Part shown: one piece after another, positions 26,033 through 35,562 of the stretch
Layout of the letters: every line of letters starts with the position of its first letter
Position numbering within the stretch: position 1 is the first letter of the stretch
DNA from: Bacillota bacterium
Lineage (GTDB): Bacteria > Bacillota > UBA4882 > UBA8346
NCBI GenBank assembly: GCA_023417475.1
Contig: JAEZFP010000001.1
Span: 20,860 to 84,859, forward strand
Length of the DNA: 64,000 nt
Direction of reading: 5' to 3'
Notes under the pieces: generated by a model
Seen by the model: only the letters and a program-made list of their open reading frames with translations
The model's database searches: none
Told to the model about the DNA's origin: nothing
Made by a program: the position numbers and the translations under genes

Positions 26033-29000
26033 TCAATCTTTCCCGAAGGCACCTGGCGTCAGGGCCGGCGCGGCGGATGGAAGCGGCGCTTCAAGAGCGG
26101 ACCCGGTCAGCCGGAACTGACTGACCATCTCCTGGAGCAGCAAGGCTTGGGCGCTCATGGCCTGACTGGCGGCGGCGCTTTGCTCGGAAGTGGCGGTATT
26201 GGTATGGGTAATCTGGGCGACTTGGATGATTCCCTGGTTAATTTGCGTGATATTGGTGGCTTGGGTGGCGGAAGCTTCGGCGATCGCATGGACCAGGCCG
26301 GCGGCGCCGCTGATGTCCTGGACAATGGTTGCTAACGCCGTGGCGGTCGCATTGGCGATCCGGGTGCCGGCCTTCACCTGTTGCAGCGAGTCTTCGATCA
26401 AGGCGTCCGTCTCTTTGGCGGCTTGGGCGCTCCGGGCGGCCAGTTTCCGGACCTCAGCGGCGACCACCGCGAAACCCTTGCCGTGGGCTCCGGCCCGCGC
26501 CGCTTCGACGGCGGCGTTTAAGGCGAGCAAATTGGTTTGGAAAGCGATCTCGTCAATGACTTTGATGGTTTTGGCGATATTCCCCGCCGCTTGACTGATG
26601 CCGGCCATCGCCGTGAGCATCGCTTGCATTTGGGCGTTGCCCTCCCGGGCGCTGTCACGGGTTTGCCCGGCCAGTTGGTTGCTTTCCTGGGCCCGTAGCG
26701 CGTTGGCGCGGGTTTGGGCGGCGACTTCGGCCATGGCGGCGGAGAGCTCCTCCAAGGTGCTGGCCTGGGCGGTCGCGCCGGCTGACAAAGCCTGACTGCC
26801 GTCGGAAACTTGCCGGGTGGCGGCGGTCACCTGCCGGGCGGCCTGGTTGATCTCGGCCAGAATCTGGTTGAAGCGGTCGATGGTGTGATTGAGCGCCGTT
26901 TTGACCCGGTCGTACTCGCCTTGGTAAGCGCCGTCGACCTGTTGCACCAGATCGCCCTGGGCCATTTGGTGCAGGACTGCCGCCACTTCGGCCAGGGGCG
27001 CGTCGACCGCCCCCATCACTTGGTTCAGGCCGAGGATGATCTCCTGGTATTTCCCTTCGAACTTTTCAAGCTCGCCGCGTTGCTCCAACCGTCCCTGAAC
27101 GGTGGCCAACGAGAGCCGCCGCGCCTCCGCGACCACCTCTTGCAAAGCGGTCATCATGGCGATCATCGCCGGCATCATCTGGTCATTGGCGGAACGTTGG
27201 CCGATGGCGGTAAACTCCTCCAAACGGCTGATGTCGCCATGGGAAAGCCGGACGAAAGCGTCCTGCACGCTAAGCAGGCGCGCTCTGACCGTATTGATCC
27301 GGTCCGCGAAACGTTGCAGCACTCCTTGATAGGCCCCGGCCATGGCCACGGTGTAATCATTGTCCGCCATCCGGCCCAGCACCGCTTCGGCTTCGGCCAG
27401 CGGCGCCACTAACGCGTCCAAAGTGGCGTTGAAGCCGGTGATGACTTGGCGATATTCCCCTGCGAACCGGTCGGTGTCGCCGCGCCGGTCCAACTCGCCG
27501 GCTGCGGCGGCTTGGGTTAAGCGTAGCGTTTCGTGGACCAGACCCTGGACGTTGCCCATCATCTGACAAAGGGCCGGAATGATCCGGTCCTGCTCGGACT
27601 GTTGGCCAACGCTTTGCAGTTGCGCCAGTTCATGAAAGTCGCCGGCGGCGGTCTGGCTGATCACGTTTTGAACGGTCACCAGATTGGCCCGCACCCCGTT
27701 GATGGCGTTGGTGATATCACCGTAAATTCCCGGATAATCGCCGGCGACCGCTTCGGTCAGATCGTTGCGGGCGATCTGTTGCAAGACGCGGTTGCTCTCG
27801 GTCAAAGCCGCCAAACCGTTGATGCAGGCGTTGATGCTGGTTTTCAGTTCGTCAAAATCACCGTAATATTCATCGCTAATCGGTTCGGGAATGTCGCCTT
27901 GGCCGATCCGGGCCACGTAAACGGCGGTCAGCCGCAACGGTTTGATCACCGCGTCCAAGGTGGCGTTAAAACCGGCGATGACCTCCTGATATTTGCCGGA
28001 GAACTTACTGCTGTCGCCCCGTTCGCTTAACACTCCGGCGGCGGCCGCCGCAATCAGTTTTTCGGTCTCAGCGGTCAAATCGCGTAAGGCGCCGATCACG
28101 CTGCTGAGGCTTAAGCCTAAACTGTCCTGTTCCGAACGGAGCGGAACCTCGACCGTGAGGTCGCCGGCGGCGATTTGCCGGGCGGCGGCGGCCTGGGCTT
28201 GGCTGGCCGTGACCATTGCCGCAAAAGCGGCTTGCAAATGACCGATTTCATCCTGGTTTTCCTGCTTAATCACGACGTCGACATCGCCCAGGGCCAACCG
28301 GTCGGCGGCGGCAGTCAGTTCCCGCATCGGCCGGCGAATGAACCGCGCCAGACCGATCCCCATGCCGATCGCGCAAATCACCCCGAACAGCGCCAATCCG
28401 ACCAGAAAGAGGATGGACTGTCCGGTCCGGGCGGAACTGGCCTGCGAACGGGATTCCGCTTCCAGCGCGTTATACTTCAGCATATTTTTGAGGGTTTCGT
28501 TGAAATCGTCCGCCAACGGCTTCAGGGTGGTGGTCATCAACAGGTTGGCGTCGGCGGCCTTATTTTGATTGGACAGTTCCAAAACGGCGGTTTGTTGTTG
28601 CCGGTATTGGGTCAAGTCGTTTTTGAGCCGGGCGAGACTGCTCTTTTCAAAGTCCGACGCCAATTCTTTTTCGTATTGGGCCACCTTCTGGTCGATGGTC
28701 TGCTCCAACTCGTGAAGGGCGTATTCAAATAAATTCTTGCCCATCGGGTTTAAGATGTGATAGGCGAGGTTAATCTGAATTCCCTGAAACGAGACGGCAA
28801 TGGTGTTGAGCGGTTCGACCGGCGCCATGTTTTCATGATAAATCTCCTGGACATTCCGGTTGACTCCCGTGATACTCCACGCGCCGACCCCGCCAATCAG
28901 CCCGGCGATGGCGGCGACCGTTACAAAACCGAATAAAAGTTTGGTGCTGATTTTGCAGTCGCCGAACCATTGCCGGATGGGGCGAAACCACGTTGCGATC

Positions 29001-29038
29001 CCAGCGAATTTTTTAAAGAAACCCCGAAAATTCTTCAT
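26033..29038 (-). CDS. methyl-accepting chemotaxis protein with 4HB sensor and poly-HAMP array
   Basis: A 1001-aa chemoreceptor. Helices at about 34-55 and 208-232 enclose a four-helix-bundle sensor (SITGVNRNVQEIYHENMAPVEPLNT). A canonical HAMP follows (233-285), then ~430 residues of HAMP-like units with a motif seen three times (G-x-Y-x-x-V/I-I-x-G-F/L-N-x-T/V-L/M at about 350, 530 and 655). The signalling domain (about 735-980) has the conserved hairpin EIAFQTNLLALNAAVEAARAG. Total length is about twice a normal receptor. It shares this cytoplasmic design and its tail (PGAFGKD) with the receptor at 58861, whose sensor differs. It should feed CheA/CheW to steer motility. Confidence 0.92.
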   Translation of the reverse strand: MKNFRGFFKKFAGIATWFRPIRQWFGDCKISTKLLFGFVTVAAIAGLIGGVGAWSITGVNRNVQEIYHENMAPVEPLNTIAVSFQGIQINLAYHILNPMGKNLFEYALHELEQTIDQKVAQYEKELASDFEKSSLARLKNDLTQYRQQQTAVLELSNQNKAADANLLMTTTLKPLADDFNETLKNMLKYNALEAESRSQASSARTGQSILFLVGLALFGVICAIGMGIGLARFIRRPMRELTAAADRLALGDVDVVIKQENQDEIGHLQAAFAAMVTASQAQAAAARQIAAGDLTVEVPLRSEQDSLGLSLSSVIGALRDLTAETEKLIAAAAAGVLSERGDSSKFSGKYQEVIAGFNATLDAVIKPLRLTAVYVARIGQGDIPEPISDEYYGDFDELKTSINACINGLAALTESNRVLQQIARNDLTEAVAGDYPGIYGDITNAINGVRANLVTVQNVISQTAAGDFHELAQLQSVGQQSEQDRIIPALCQMMGNVQGLVHETLRLTQAAAAGELDRRGDTDRFAGEYRQVITGFNATLDALVAPLAEAEAVLGRMADNDYTVAMAGAYQGVLQRFADRINTVRARLLSVQDAFVRLSHGDISRLEEFTAIGQRSANDQMMPAMIAMMTALQEVVAEARRLSLATVQGRLEQRGELEKFEGKYQEIILGLNQVMGAVDAPLAEVAAVLHQMAQGDLVQQVDGAYQGEYDRVKTALNHTIDRFNQILAEINQAARQVTAATRQVSDGSQALSAGATAQASTLEELSAAMAEVAAQTRANALRAQESNQLAGQTRDSAREGNAQMQAMLTAMAGISQAAGNIAKTIKVIDEIAFQTNLLALNAAVEAARAGAHGKGFAVVAAEVRKLAARSAQAAKETDALIEDSLQQVKAGTRIANATATALATIVQDISGAAGLVHAIAEASATQATNITQINQGIIQVAQITHTNTATSEQSAAASQAMSAQALLLQEMVSQFRLTGSALEAPLPSAAPALTPGAFGKD

Positions 29039-29455
29039 TGATGAAGCCCTCCTTGTATGTCATTGCGGTTTTTCTTCGGTTGAGCGGTTCCCTCCGGATT
29101 TTTCAATAAAGCTACAATTTATAGTGTCAGATTTGAAGATTAGTTTCCGATGGTCTTTGGATTGTATCGGTGTAAACTTTCAATTACAGCTTTATTAAGC
29201 TCAATTGACGCCGGAAATGACAAACCGCAACCGAGCGGCGGAAAAAACTTTTCATAAAAATAGCTTTAATGTATTTTTGTGTAAAATAATTAATCAATTT
29301 CCAGAAAATTATTATATAATTAGAATACCCGGACCAATTGTTTCGTCAACCGTACCATTGATTCCGGGTGAAATGGTTGTCGGGGCGCCGCCTACCAGTA
29401 AAAGGGGGTGAAAGAGGCAAGTTGATCGGCTCCAAACAAAGAAGGAGGAATTGAG
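29039..29455 (+). other. AT-rich intergenic region with promoter-like sequence
   Basis: Divergent spacer between the chemoreceptor and the pectate lyase. It contains a perfect TATAAT at 29315-29320 oriented towards the lyase, without a clear -35. No gene or RNA fold is recognised. The markedly lower GC suggests a regulatory or recently acquired region. Confidence 0.4.
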
Positions 29456-31495
29456 ATGAAATTGAATGGGAAAATCGGATTTGGATTGATGCTCCTGATC
29501 GGGTTGTTCACCCTGCTGTTCATGATGGGACAGGGCATTGTCTCCGCCACCACCTTGTTCAGCGACAACTTCGACGACGGCAACGCCACCGGTTGGTCGG
29601 CGACCAGCGGAACATGGTCCGTCGTTTCGGACAGCGGCTCCTATGTCTACTATCAATCAAGCACCGACGAAGGGCGGACATCGGCCGGCAGCTCCAGCTG
29701 GACCAATTATGCGGTGGAAGCGCGGGTGAAGGTCGACAACTTCAACGGCAGCAACCGCGCGTATGTATGCGGCCGTTGGACAGATGCCAACAATTTCTAC
29801 TGCGTCAGCTTGTACAACTCCAGTGGCGGCACCATTGAGATCCGCAAGAAAGTCAACGGCAGCACCACCAGCCTGGCGACACTCACCAATGTTGGTCTCG
29901 CCACCGGCACCTGGTACACCGTGAAATTGGCGATGAATGGCGCCAGTTTGACCGCTTATCTCAACGGCGCGCAGAAATTGACCGCCACCGATAGCGCCTT
30001 GAGTTCCGGCGCCATCGGACTGATCGCTTACAAGGTCGTCGCCAAATACGACGATGTCACCGTCAACGACTTCGGTACGGCCACCCCAACCCCGACCGCA
30101 GTCGCCACGGCCACCCCAACCGGTACCCGGGCGACCGCGACTCCGACACCGACCGGCACCAGAGCCACGGCAACGCCGACACCAACCAGTCCGACCAACA
30201 CCGCAACCCCCACACCAACCGCGGTCACGGGAGTAATCCATGTCACTACCAACGGCTCCGATAGCGGCTCCGGCACCACCGGCAGCCCGCTGTCTTTGAC
30301 CGCGGCGCTCACCCGGGTCGCGGCCGGCGGCACGATTTATGTCCATAGCGGAACCTATTCCTACTCGACCGGAATCACCATCGCGTATGGCAACAACGGC
30401 TCCAGCAGCGCCTTCAAGAAACTGACGGCGGCGCCGGGCGAAAGCGCCCCGATCTTGAATTTCTCCGGACAAGCTTTCGACTCCGCCAACCGCGGTTTGA
30501 CCTTGAACGGCAACTACTGGTTGATCAAAGGGATCAAAGTGACCGGCGCCGGCGACAACGGGATTTACATCGGCGGAAGTTACAATGTGATCCAGGATTG
30601 CGTCACCTACGCCAACCGGGATACCGGCCTGCAATTGGGACGCCGCGACACCTCCTTAACCAGCATTAACGATTGGCCGAGTTATAACCTGATCCTCAAT
30701 TGCGAGTCCTATGACAACCGCGATCCGGACAACGGCGAAGACGCCGACGGTTTCGCCTGTAAGCTGACCACCGGGTACGGCAATGTCTTCCGGGGTTGTA
30801 TCGCCCATAATAACATTGATGACGGTTGGGACCTCTATACCAAGAGCGACACCGGCCCGATCGGTCCGGTCGTGATCGAGGATTGCGTCGCCTACAGTAA
30901 CGGAATGCTCTCGGACGGCAGCACCATGGGCGACGGCGACGGGAACGGCTTTAAACTCGGTTCGTCCTCAAATTCGGTCCAACATATCGTGCGGCGGAGC
31001 ATGGCTTTTTACAACAAGAAACACGGCTTCACCGACAACAGCAACTCGGGACCGGTTACCGTCAAAAACTGCACTTCCTGGCATAATTCCATGTCCAGCA
31101 CCACCAGTCAAAGCACCAGCAACTACAACTACGCCTTCTCCAACGGCACCCACAATATGAGCAACAACCTGTCCTACGCCGGCGGCGGGAACGATCACTA
31201 TACGACCGGCAGCGATATCTCCAACTCCAACGTCTGGTGGGATAAAGACGACAAGATCGCCACCAATGCGTCGGGAACCATCACCGCCACCGCGGCCGAT
31301 TTCTCCACCGCGCCGACTTACAACTTTGGTACCAGCCCGATAGCGCGGAACTCCGACGGCTCGATCAATTACGGCAGCTTTTTCCAATTGGTCTCCGGCA
31401 GCGACCTGGTGAACGCCGGAGTCAGCGGTTATACCATCGGGACCCGCGGCAACGTCGATACCACCAAGGCCACCATGCCGTATCCGCTCCCGTAA
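29456..31495 (+). CDS. secreted PL9-family pectate lyase with N-terminal carbohydrate-binding-like domain
   Basis: A 679-aa secreted enzyme cleaving polygalacturonate by beta-elimination. Signal peptide 1-31. Residues ~32-207 form a LamG-like jelly-roll domain, probably sugar binding. Residues ~208-257 are a Thr/Pro-rich linker with nucleotide-level repeats. The rest is a right-handed parallel beta-helix with PL9 hallmarks: DADGFACK, DDGWDLYTK and GNGFKLG. By spacing to known PL9 enzymes, Asp431, Asp455, Asp456 and Asp459 match the calcium site and Lys500 the catalytic base. A consensus site aaggaggaa precedes the ATG. Feeds oligogalacturonides to uptake systems such as that at 20-23 kb (inference). 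Confidence 0.9.
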   Translation: MKLNGKIGFGLMLLIGLFTLLFMMGQGIVSATTLFSDNFDDGNATGWSATSGTWSVVSDSGSYVYYQSSTDEGRTSAGSSSWTNYAVEARVKVDNFNGSNRAYVCGRWTDANNFYCVSLYNSSGGTIEIRKKVNGSTTSLATLTNVGLATGTWYTVKLAMNGASLTAYLNGAQKLTATDSALSSGAIGLIAYKVVAKYDDVTVNDFGTATPTPTAVATATPTGTRATATPTPTGTRATATPTPTSPTNTATPTPTAVTGVIHVTTNGSDSGSGTTGSPLSLTAALTRVAAGGTIYVHSGTYSYSTGITIAYGNNGSSSAFKKLTAAPGESAPILNFSGQAFDSANRGLTLNGNYWLIKGIKVTGAGDNGIYIGGSYNVIQDCVTYANRDTGLQLGRRDTSLTSINDWPSYNLILNCESYDNRDPDNGEDADGFACKLTTGYGNVFRGCIAHNNIDDGWDLYTKSDTGPIGPVVIEDCVAYSNGMLSDGSTMGDGDGNGFKLGSSSNSVQHIVRRSMAFYNKKHGFTDNSNSGPVTVKNCTSWHNSMSSTTSQSTSNYNYAFSNGTHNMSNNLSYAGGGNDHYTTGSDISNSNVWWDKDDKIATNASGTITATAADFSTAPTYNFGTSPIARNSDGSINYGSFFQLVSGSDLVNAGVSGYTIGTRGNVDTTKATMPYPLP

Positions 31496-31531
31496 TAATC
31501 GATTAGGCTTCGGAAGAGACGATTTCAAACT

Positions 31532-31558
31532 TGCAGGCCCCAACGGGCCTGCATTTTA
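31532..31558 (+). terminator. terminator of the pectate lyase gene
   Basis: tgcaggccc-caac-gggcctgca, then attttag; stem of nine GC-rich pairs. Confidence 0.8.
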
Positions 31559-31737
31559 GTTTGACAATGTGGCAAATTGTTCCTTATTTTCCAAGCGGTT
31601 TCGAAGAGTTTTCCAAACTTTCCCTGTGAGAAGGGTAGTTTTTTGATATTTGGCGAATCTTTAGAAATTTCATAAGTGACAGGAAGGATTTTAAGGTTTG
31701 GATACGGAAATAATAGGCTATGGAGGTGATATTGACA

Positions 31738-32013
31738 ATGACCAAAACCGAACTAATTGATAATGTAGCCGAACAAAGCGGTTTAACCAAAAAAGACTCC
31801 GGCAAAGTAATCGACGCGATGTTTGAGTCCGTTACCGAAGCGTTGGCCGGTGGCGAGAAGGTTCAACTCGTTGGTTTCGGAAGTTTCGAGGTCCGCAAAC
31901 GGGAAGCCCGCAAAGGCCGCAACCCGCAAACCGGCGCCGAAATCGACATCCCGGCTCAAAGCGCTCCGGCCTTTACCGCCGGTAAGGCGTTAAAAGACGC
32001 TGTGGACAAGTGA
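31738..32013 (+). CDS. hup: HU-type DNA-binding protein
   Basis: A 91-aa histone-like protein that bends and compacts DNA. All HU features are present: MTKTELIDNVAEQSGLTKKD, VQLVGFGSFEVRKREARKGRNPQTGAEIDIPAQSAPAFTAGKALKDAV. ATG 31738 is placed by ggaggtg at 31722-31728. An in-frame ATG at 31720 would swallow that site and is rejected. Single-gene unit followed by a terminator. Confidence 0.97.
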   Translation: MTKTELIDNVAEQSGLTKKDSGKVIDAMFESVTEALAGGEKVQLVGFGSFEVRKREARKGRNPQTGAEIDIPAQSAPAFTAGKALKDAVDK

Positions 32014-32045
32014 GAATTAAGCGACATACCCTACATGGAATGAAG

Positions 32046-32080
32046 AAAGAGCTTCTCGACTGATAGAGGCTCTTTTTATT
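32046..32080 (+). terminator. terminator after hup
   Basis: aaagagcttct / agaggctcttt arms (one G-T pair) and a T5 run. Confidence 0.8.
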
Positions 32081-32136
32081 TTTCGCGGGTTTTCGCACTT
32101 GCGAAGCAGCGACGAGGTTGGCTCGTCGCTGCTTGT

Positions 32137-33885
32137 TTATTGGGGGTCGTGGCCGTCGGGATATTTGCCGCGTCCGGTATAGTGGGTATGCAACAGCTGG
32201 TGCGCCCGTTCGCTCAGCGGCGCGCCCAAGTAGTCGCGGTAGAGTTCCTGGACGGCCGGGTTCTCGTGGGATTTGCGCAACGGCAGGTTGCGGTCGGCCG
32301 CATAGATGGCCTGAATTCGCGCTTGACGGGTGGCGGTGTTGGTCGGGTGGGGTTGGCCGCCGCCGCCGATACACCCGCCGGGGCAGGCCATGATCTCGAT
32401 GAAATGGTAATCGGCCGTGCCGGCCTTGATCCGGTCCATGATCTTGGCGGCGTTGGCCAGACCGTGGGCCACCGCCACTTTGACGGGGGCGCCGTTTAAG
32501 TCGAGGGTGGCTTCTTTGACACCGTCCAACCCCCGTACCGCTGTCAGTTCCAGCCGGGGCAACTCGTTCCCGGTGACTACCTCATAAACGGTCCGCACGG
32601 CCGCCTCCATCACGCCGCCGGTGACGCCGAAGATGGCCGCCGCGCCGGTGGAAATCCCCAGCGGAGCGTCATACTCCTCGTCAAGTAAATCGGTGAAGCG
32701 GATCCCGGCCTCCCGGAGCATCCGGCCCAACTCGCGGGTGGTCAGCACCAGGTCGACGTCTTGATAACCGCTGGCGTTCATCTCGGGGCGGGTACATTCG
32801 AACTTCTTGGCGGTGCAGGGCATGATCGAGATCACTTTGATCCGTTCCGCCGCGATGCCGGACTGCTCGGCGTAGTAGGTTTTGGCCAACGCGCCGAACA
32901 TTTGCTGCGGCGATTTGCAGGTGGACAGATTGTCCAGGAACTCGGGGTAAAAATGTTCCAGATATTTGATCCAGCCGGGACTGCAGGAGGTGATCAGCGG
33001 CAGCGTTCCGCCGTGCTGAATCCGTTCCAGCAGTTCGTGGCCTTCCTCCATAATGGTGACGTCGGCGGAGAAATCGGTGTCAAAGACGCGGTCGAAGCCG
33101 AGCCGGCGCAGGGCCGCCACCAGTTTGCCGGTGGCGACGGTGCCGGGGGCCATGCCGAACTCTTCGCCGATGGCCACCCGGACCGCCGGGGCGGTCTGGA
33201 CGATCACGTGGACGGCGGGGTCGGCCAATAAAGCCCAAGCCCGTTCGGTATCGTCAACCGCCTGGAGCGCCCCGACCGGACAGGCCTGAATACACTGGCC
33301 GCAAAAGGCGCACGGCACTTCGGCCAAAGAATGGCTGCCGATCGGGGTGATCACCGTGTCAACGCCGCGGTTCATCGGATAGAGCGCGCCGACGCCCTGA
33401 ACCTCGTGGCAAACCGCGACGCAACGGCGGCAGAGAATACATTTGGCCGGGTCGCGCACGATCGACGGGTTGGAATGATCCTGAAAACCGTCGCGCGGTT
33501 GCCGCTGGCTGAAGCGGGGCGCCCGCACATTATAGTCGGCGGCGAGCGAACGCAGGTCGCAATGGCTGTTTTTGCCGCAATTCAAACAGTCTTGGGGATG
33601 ATTGGCCAGCAATAACTCCAGATTGATCTGGCGGGTCTCCCGGACGCACGGCGTGGCGGTCTGGACGACCATTCCGGCTTGGACCGGTTGGGAACAGGCG
33701 GCTTGCAAGGTGCGCGCGCCCGCCACTTCGACGGTGCAGATCCGGCAGTTGGCCCGGACGTTCAGGTCGGGGTGGTAACAGAGGGTTGGTATGGCGATCC
33801 CGACGGCCCGGGCTGCTTCCAGGATGGTGCTGCCCGCCGGTACGGTGACCGGTCGGCCGTCGATGGTTAATTGGACTGGTTCCAT
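32137..33885 (-). CDS. hndD: [FeFe] hydrogenase catalytic subunit (HndD/HydA type)
   Basis: A 582-aa group A hydrogenase that makes or takes up H2. N-terminal [2Fe-2S] domain (CYHPDLNVRANCRICTVEV ... C), His-ligated [4Fe-4S] (HPQDCLNCGKNSHC), two further [4Fe-4S] clusters (CILCRRCVAVC, CAFCGQCIQACPVGA) and the complete H-cluster: L1 ITSCSPGW, L2 MPCTAKKFE, L3 ACPGGCIGGGGQP. All ligand cysteines are present. Last gene of the operon, 33 bases after hndC. Works with HndABC to couple NAD(P)H (and perhaps ferredoxin) to H2. Confidence 0.96.
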   Translation of the reverse strand: MEPVQLTIDGRPVTVPAGSTILEAARAVGIAIPTLCYHPDLNVRANCRICTVEVAGARTLQAACSQPVQAGMVVQTATPCVRETRQINLELLLANHPQDCLNCGKNSHCDLRSLAADYNVRAPRFSQRQPRDGFQDHSNPSIVRDPAKCILCRRCVAVCHEVQGVGALYPMNRGVDTVITPIGSHSLAEVPCAFCGQCIQACPVGALQAVDDTERAWALLADPAVHVIVQTAPAVRVAIGEEFGMAPGTVATGKLVAALRRLGFDRVFDTDFSADVTIMEEGHELLERIQHGGTLPLITSCSPGWIKYLEHFYPEFLDNLSTCKSPQQMFGALAKTYYAEQSGIAAERIKVISIMPCTAKKFECTRPEMNASGYQDVDLVLTTRELGRMLREAGIRFTDLLDEEYDAPLGISTGAAAIFGVTGGVMEAAVRTVYEVVTGNELPRLELTAVRGLDGVKEATLDLNGAPVKVAVAHGLANAAKIMDRIKAGTADYHFIEIMACPGGCIGGGGQPHPTNTATRQARIQAIYAADRNLPLRKSHENPAVQELYRDYLGAPLSERAHQLLHTHYTGRGKYPDGHDPQ

Positions 33886-33918
33886 TGGTTTGTCTTCCTT
33901 TCTCCCAATTGACTTGTC

Positions 33919-35559
33919 TTAGCTGGCGGTGGTTAAGCCGGTCCGTCCGGAACGGAGGTTTTGGCAGACTCCGGCCGGGCATTCGCCGTGGAAATGGGCT
34001 TCCACTTCCGCTTGGAAATATTTCAGACTGGTCAGCATCGGCATCGGGGCGGTTTGACCCAGGCCGCAGCGGGCGGTTTGCTGCATGGTCCGGCCCAACA
34101 GTTCGATCAGGCGCAGATCGGCGGGGCCGCCCAAGCCTTGGCTGATTTTGTCGAGCAGTTCGTAGAGACGGGCGGCGCCTTCGCGGCAGGGCGTACAGCG
34201 GCCGCAGGACTCGTGTAAGTAAAACCGGGCGAAACATTTGGCCATGTCGACCACGCAATGGCTGTCGTCGATGATCAACAACGCACCGGTGCCGAGGGTC
34301 GAGCCGACCTTGGTTAGGGTGCCGTAATCCATCGGCAGGTCGAGCAGGTCTTTGGGCAGGCAGCCGCCGCCGCCGGTCTGGGCCATCTTAAACTCGCGCC
34401 CGCCGGGAATGCCGCCGCCGATGCCGTAGACGACTTCGCGGAGGGAGATGCCCATCGGCACTTCGATCAGGCCTTTGTTGCGGATGTTGCCGGTCATGGT
34501 ATACACTTTGGTGCCGGCGGAGTCGGCGGTGCCCAAGGCGCGGAACCACCCGGCCCCTTCCAGCAGGATCCGGGGGATGTTGGCCAGGGTTTCGACGTTA
34601 TTGACGCAAGTCGGACGACCCCAGAGCCCGGCGTGGACCGGGAAGGGTGGTTTGACCCGCGGTTCGCCGCGTTTGCCTTCGATCGACTCGATCAGGGCGG
34701 TTTCGTCGCCGCAGATATAAGCGCCGGCGCCTTCGCGGAACTCAATGTCGAAGTTAAACCCGGAATCGAAGATGTTCGCGCCCAGCAAGCCAAGGCGGTT
34801 GGCTTCGGTGATCGCTTTCCGCAACCGGGCGATGGAGAGCTGGTACTCGCCGCGGATATAGATGTAGCCTTTATTGGCGCCGACCGCGTAGCCGGCGATG
34901 GCCATGGCTTCGATGATCGTATGCGGATCGCCCTCGAGAATCAGCCGGTCTTTGAAAGTGCCGGGTTCGCCCTCGTCGGCGTTGCAGATGATATATTTTT
35001 GTTCGGCCTGAACTTGCGCGGTGGCGGCCCATTTGGCCCCGGTGGGGAAGGCGGCGCCGCCCCGGCCGCGCAGGCCGGACTGGGTGATCACTTCAATGAT
35101 CCGGGCCGGGGTCATTTCGGTCAGGGCGGTGCCCAAGGCGCGGTAACCGTCGCGGCCGATGTATTCCTCAATCGATTCGGGATTGATCACGCCGCAGTTG
35201 CGGAGGACGATCCGTTTCTGCAGGCTGAGATAAGACGGTTTGTCCAGATCCACCACGGCTTTGGCCGAAGCGGCGGTGATCAGCAGCCGCTCAACGATGG
35301 CGCCCTGCAACAGGTGGGTCTCGATGATCTCGGGGATCGTGTCGACTTGGACCGGACCGTAATGGGTCCCTTCCGGGTAGACGATCAGCGAGGGACCGTG
35401 ATCGCAGGCGCCGAGACAGCCGGTTTCGATCACTTTGACCTGGCTGTCCAGACCACGGGCGGCCAACTCCCGGATGAACGCTTCTTTGACGATTTTACAG
35501 CCTTCGGTGACGCAAGCGCCGCCGCCGCAGATTAACACATGGGCGCGATACAGATTCAT
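33919..35559 (-). CDS. hndC: hydrogenase NADH/flavin subunit (NuoF/HndC type) lacking the C-terminal ferredoxin domain
   Basis: A 546-aa flavoprotein that accepts electrons from or gives them to NAD(P)H. The N-terminal thioredoxin-like [2Fe-2S] domain has CVTEGC and CLGAC. The FMN/NADH region is intact (GRGGAAFPTGAKW, CNADEGEPGTFKDR, GAGAYICGDETALIESIEGKRGEPR). The N3-type [4Fe-4S] ligands are ESCGRCTPCREG with Cys in RCGLGQ. The protein ends soon after HGECPAGVC. Many fermentative homologues carry two more [4Fe-4S] clusters after that point; here they are missing, and there is no room for them before hndD. Preceded 3 bases upstream by hndA. Confidence 0.94.
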   Translation of the reverse strand: MNLYRAHVLICGGGACVTEGCKIVKEAFIRELAARGLDSQVKVIETGCLGACDHGPSLIVYPEGTHYGPVQVDTIPEIIETHLLQGAIVERLLITAASAKAVVDLDKPSYLSLQKRIVLRNCGVINPESIEEYIGRDGYRALGTALTEMTPARIIEVITQSGLRGRGGAAFPTGAKWAATAQVQAEQKYIICNADEGEPGTFKDRLILEGDPHTIIEAMAIAGYAVGANKGYIYIRGEYQLSIARLRKAITEANRLGLLGANIFDSGFNFDIEFREGAGAYICGDETALIESIEGKRGEPRVKPPFPVHAGLWGRPTCVNNVETLANIPRILLEGAGWFRALGTADSAGTKVYTMTGNIRNKGLIEVPMGISLREVVYGIGGGIPGGREFKMAQTGGGGCLPKDLLDLPMDYGTLTKVGSTLGTGALLIIDDSHCVVDMAKCFARFYLHESCGRCTPCREGAARLYELLDKISQGLGGPADLRLIELLGRTMQQTARCGLGQTAPMPMLTSLKYFQAEVEAHFHGECPAGVCQNLRSGRTGLTTAS

Positions 35560-35562
35560 TGT

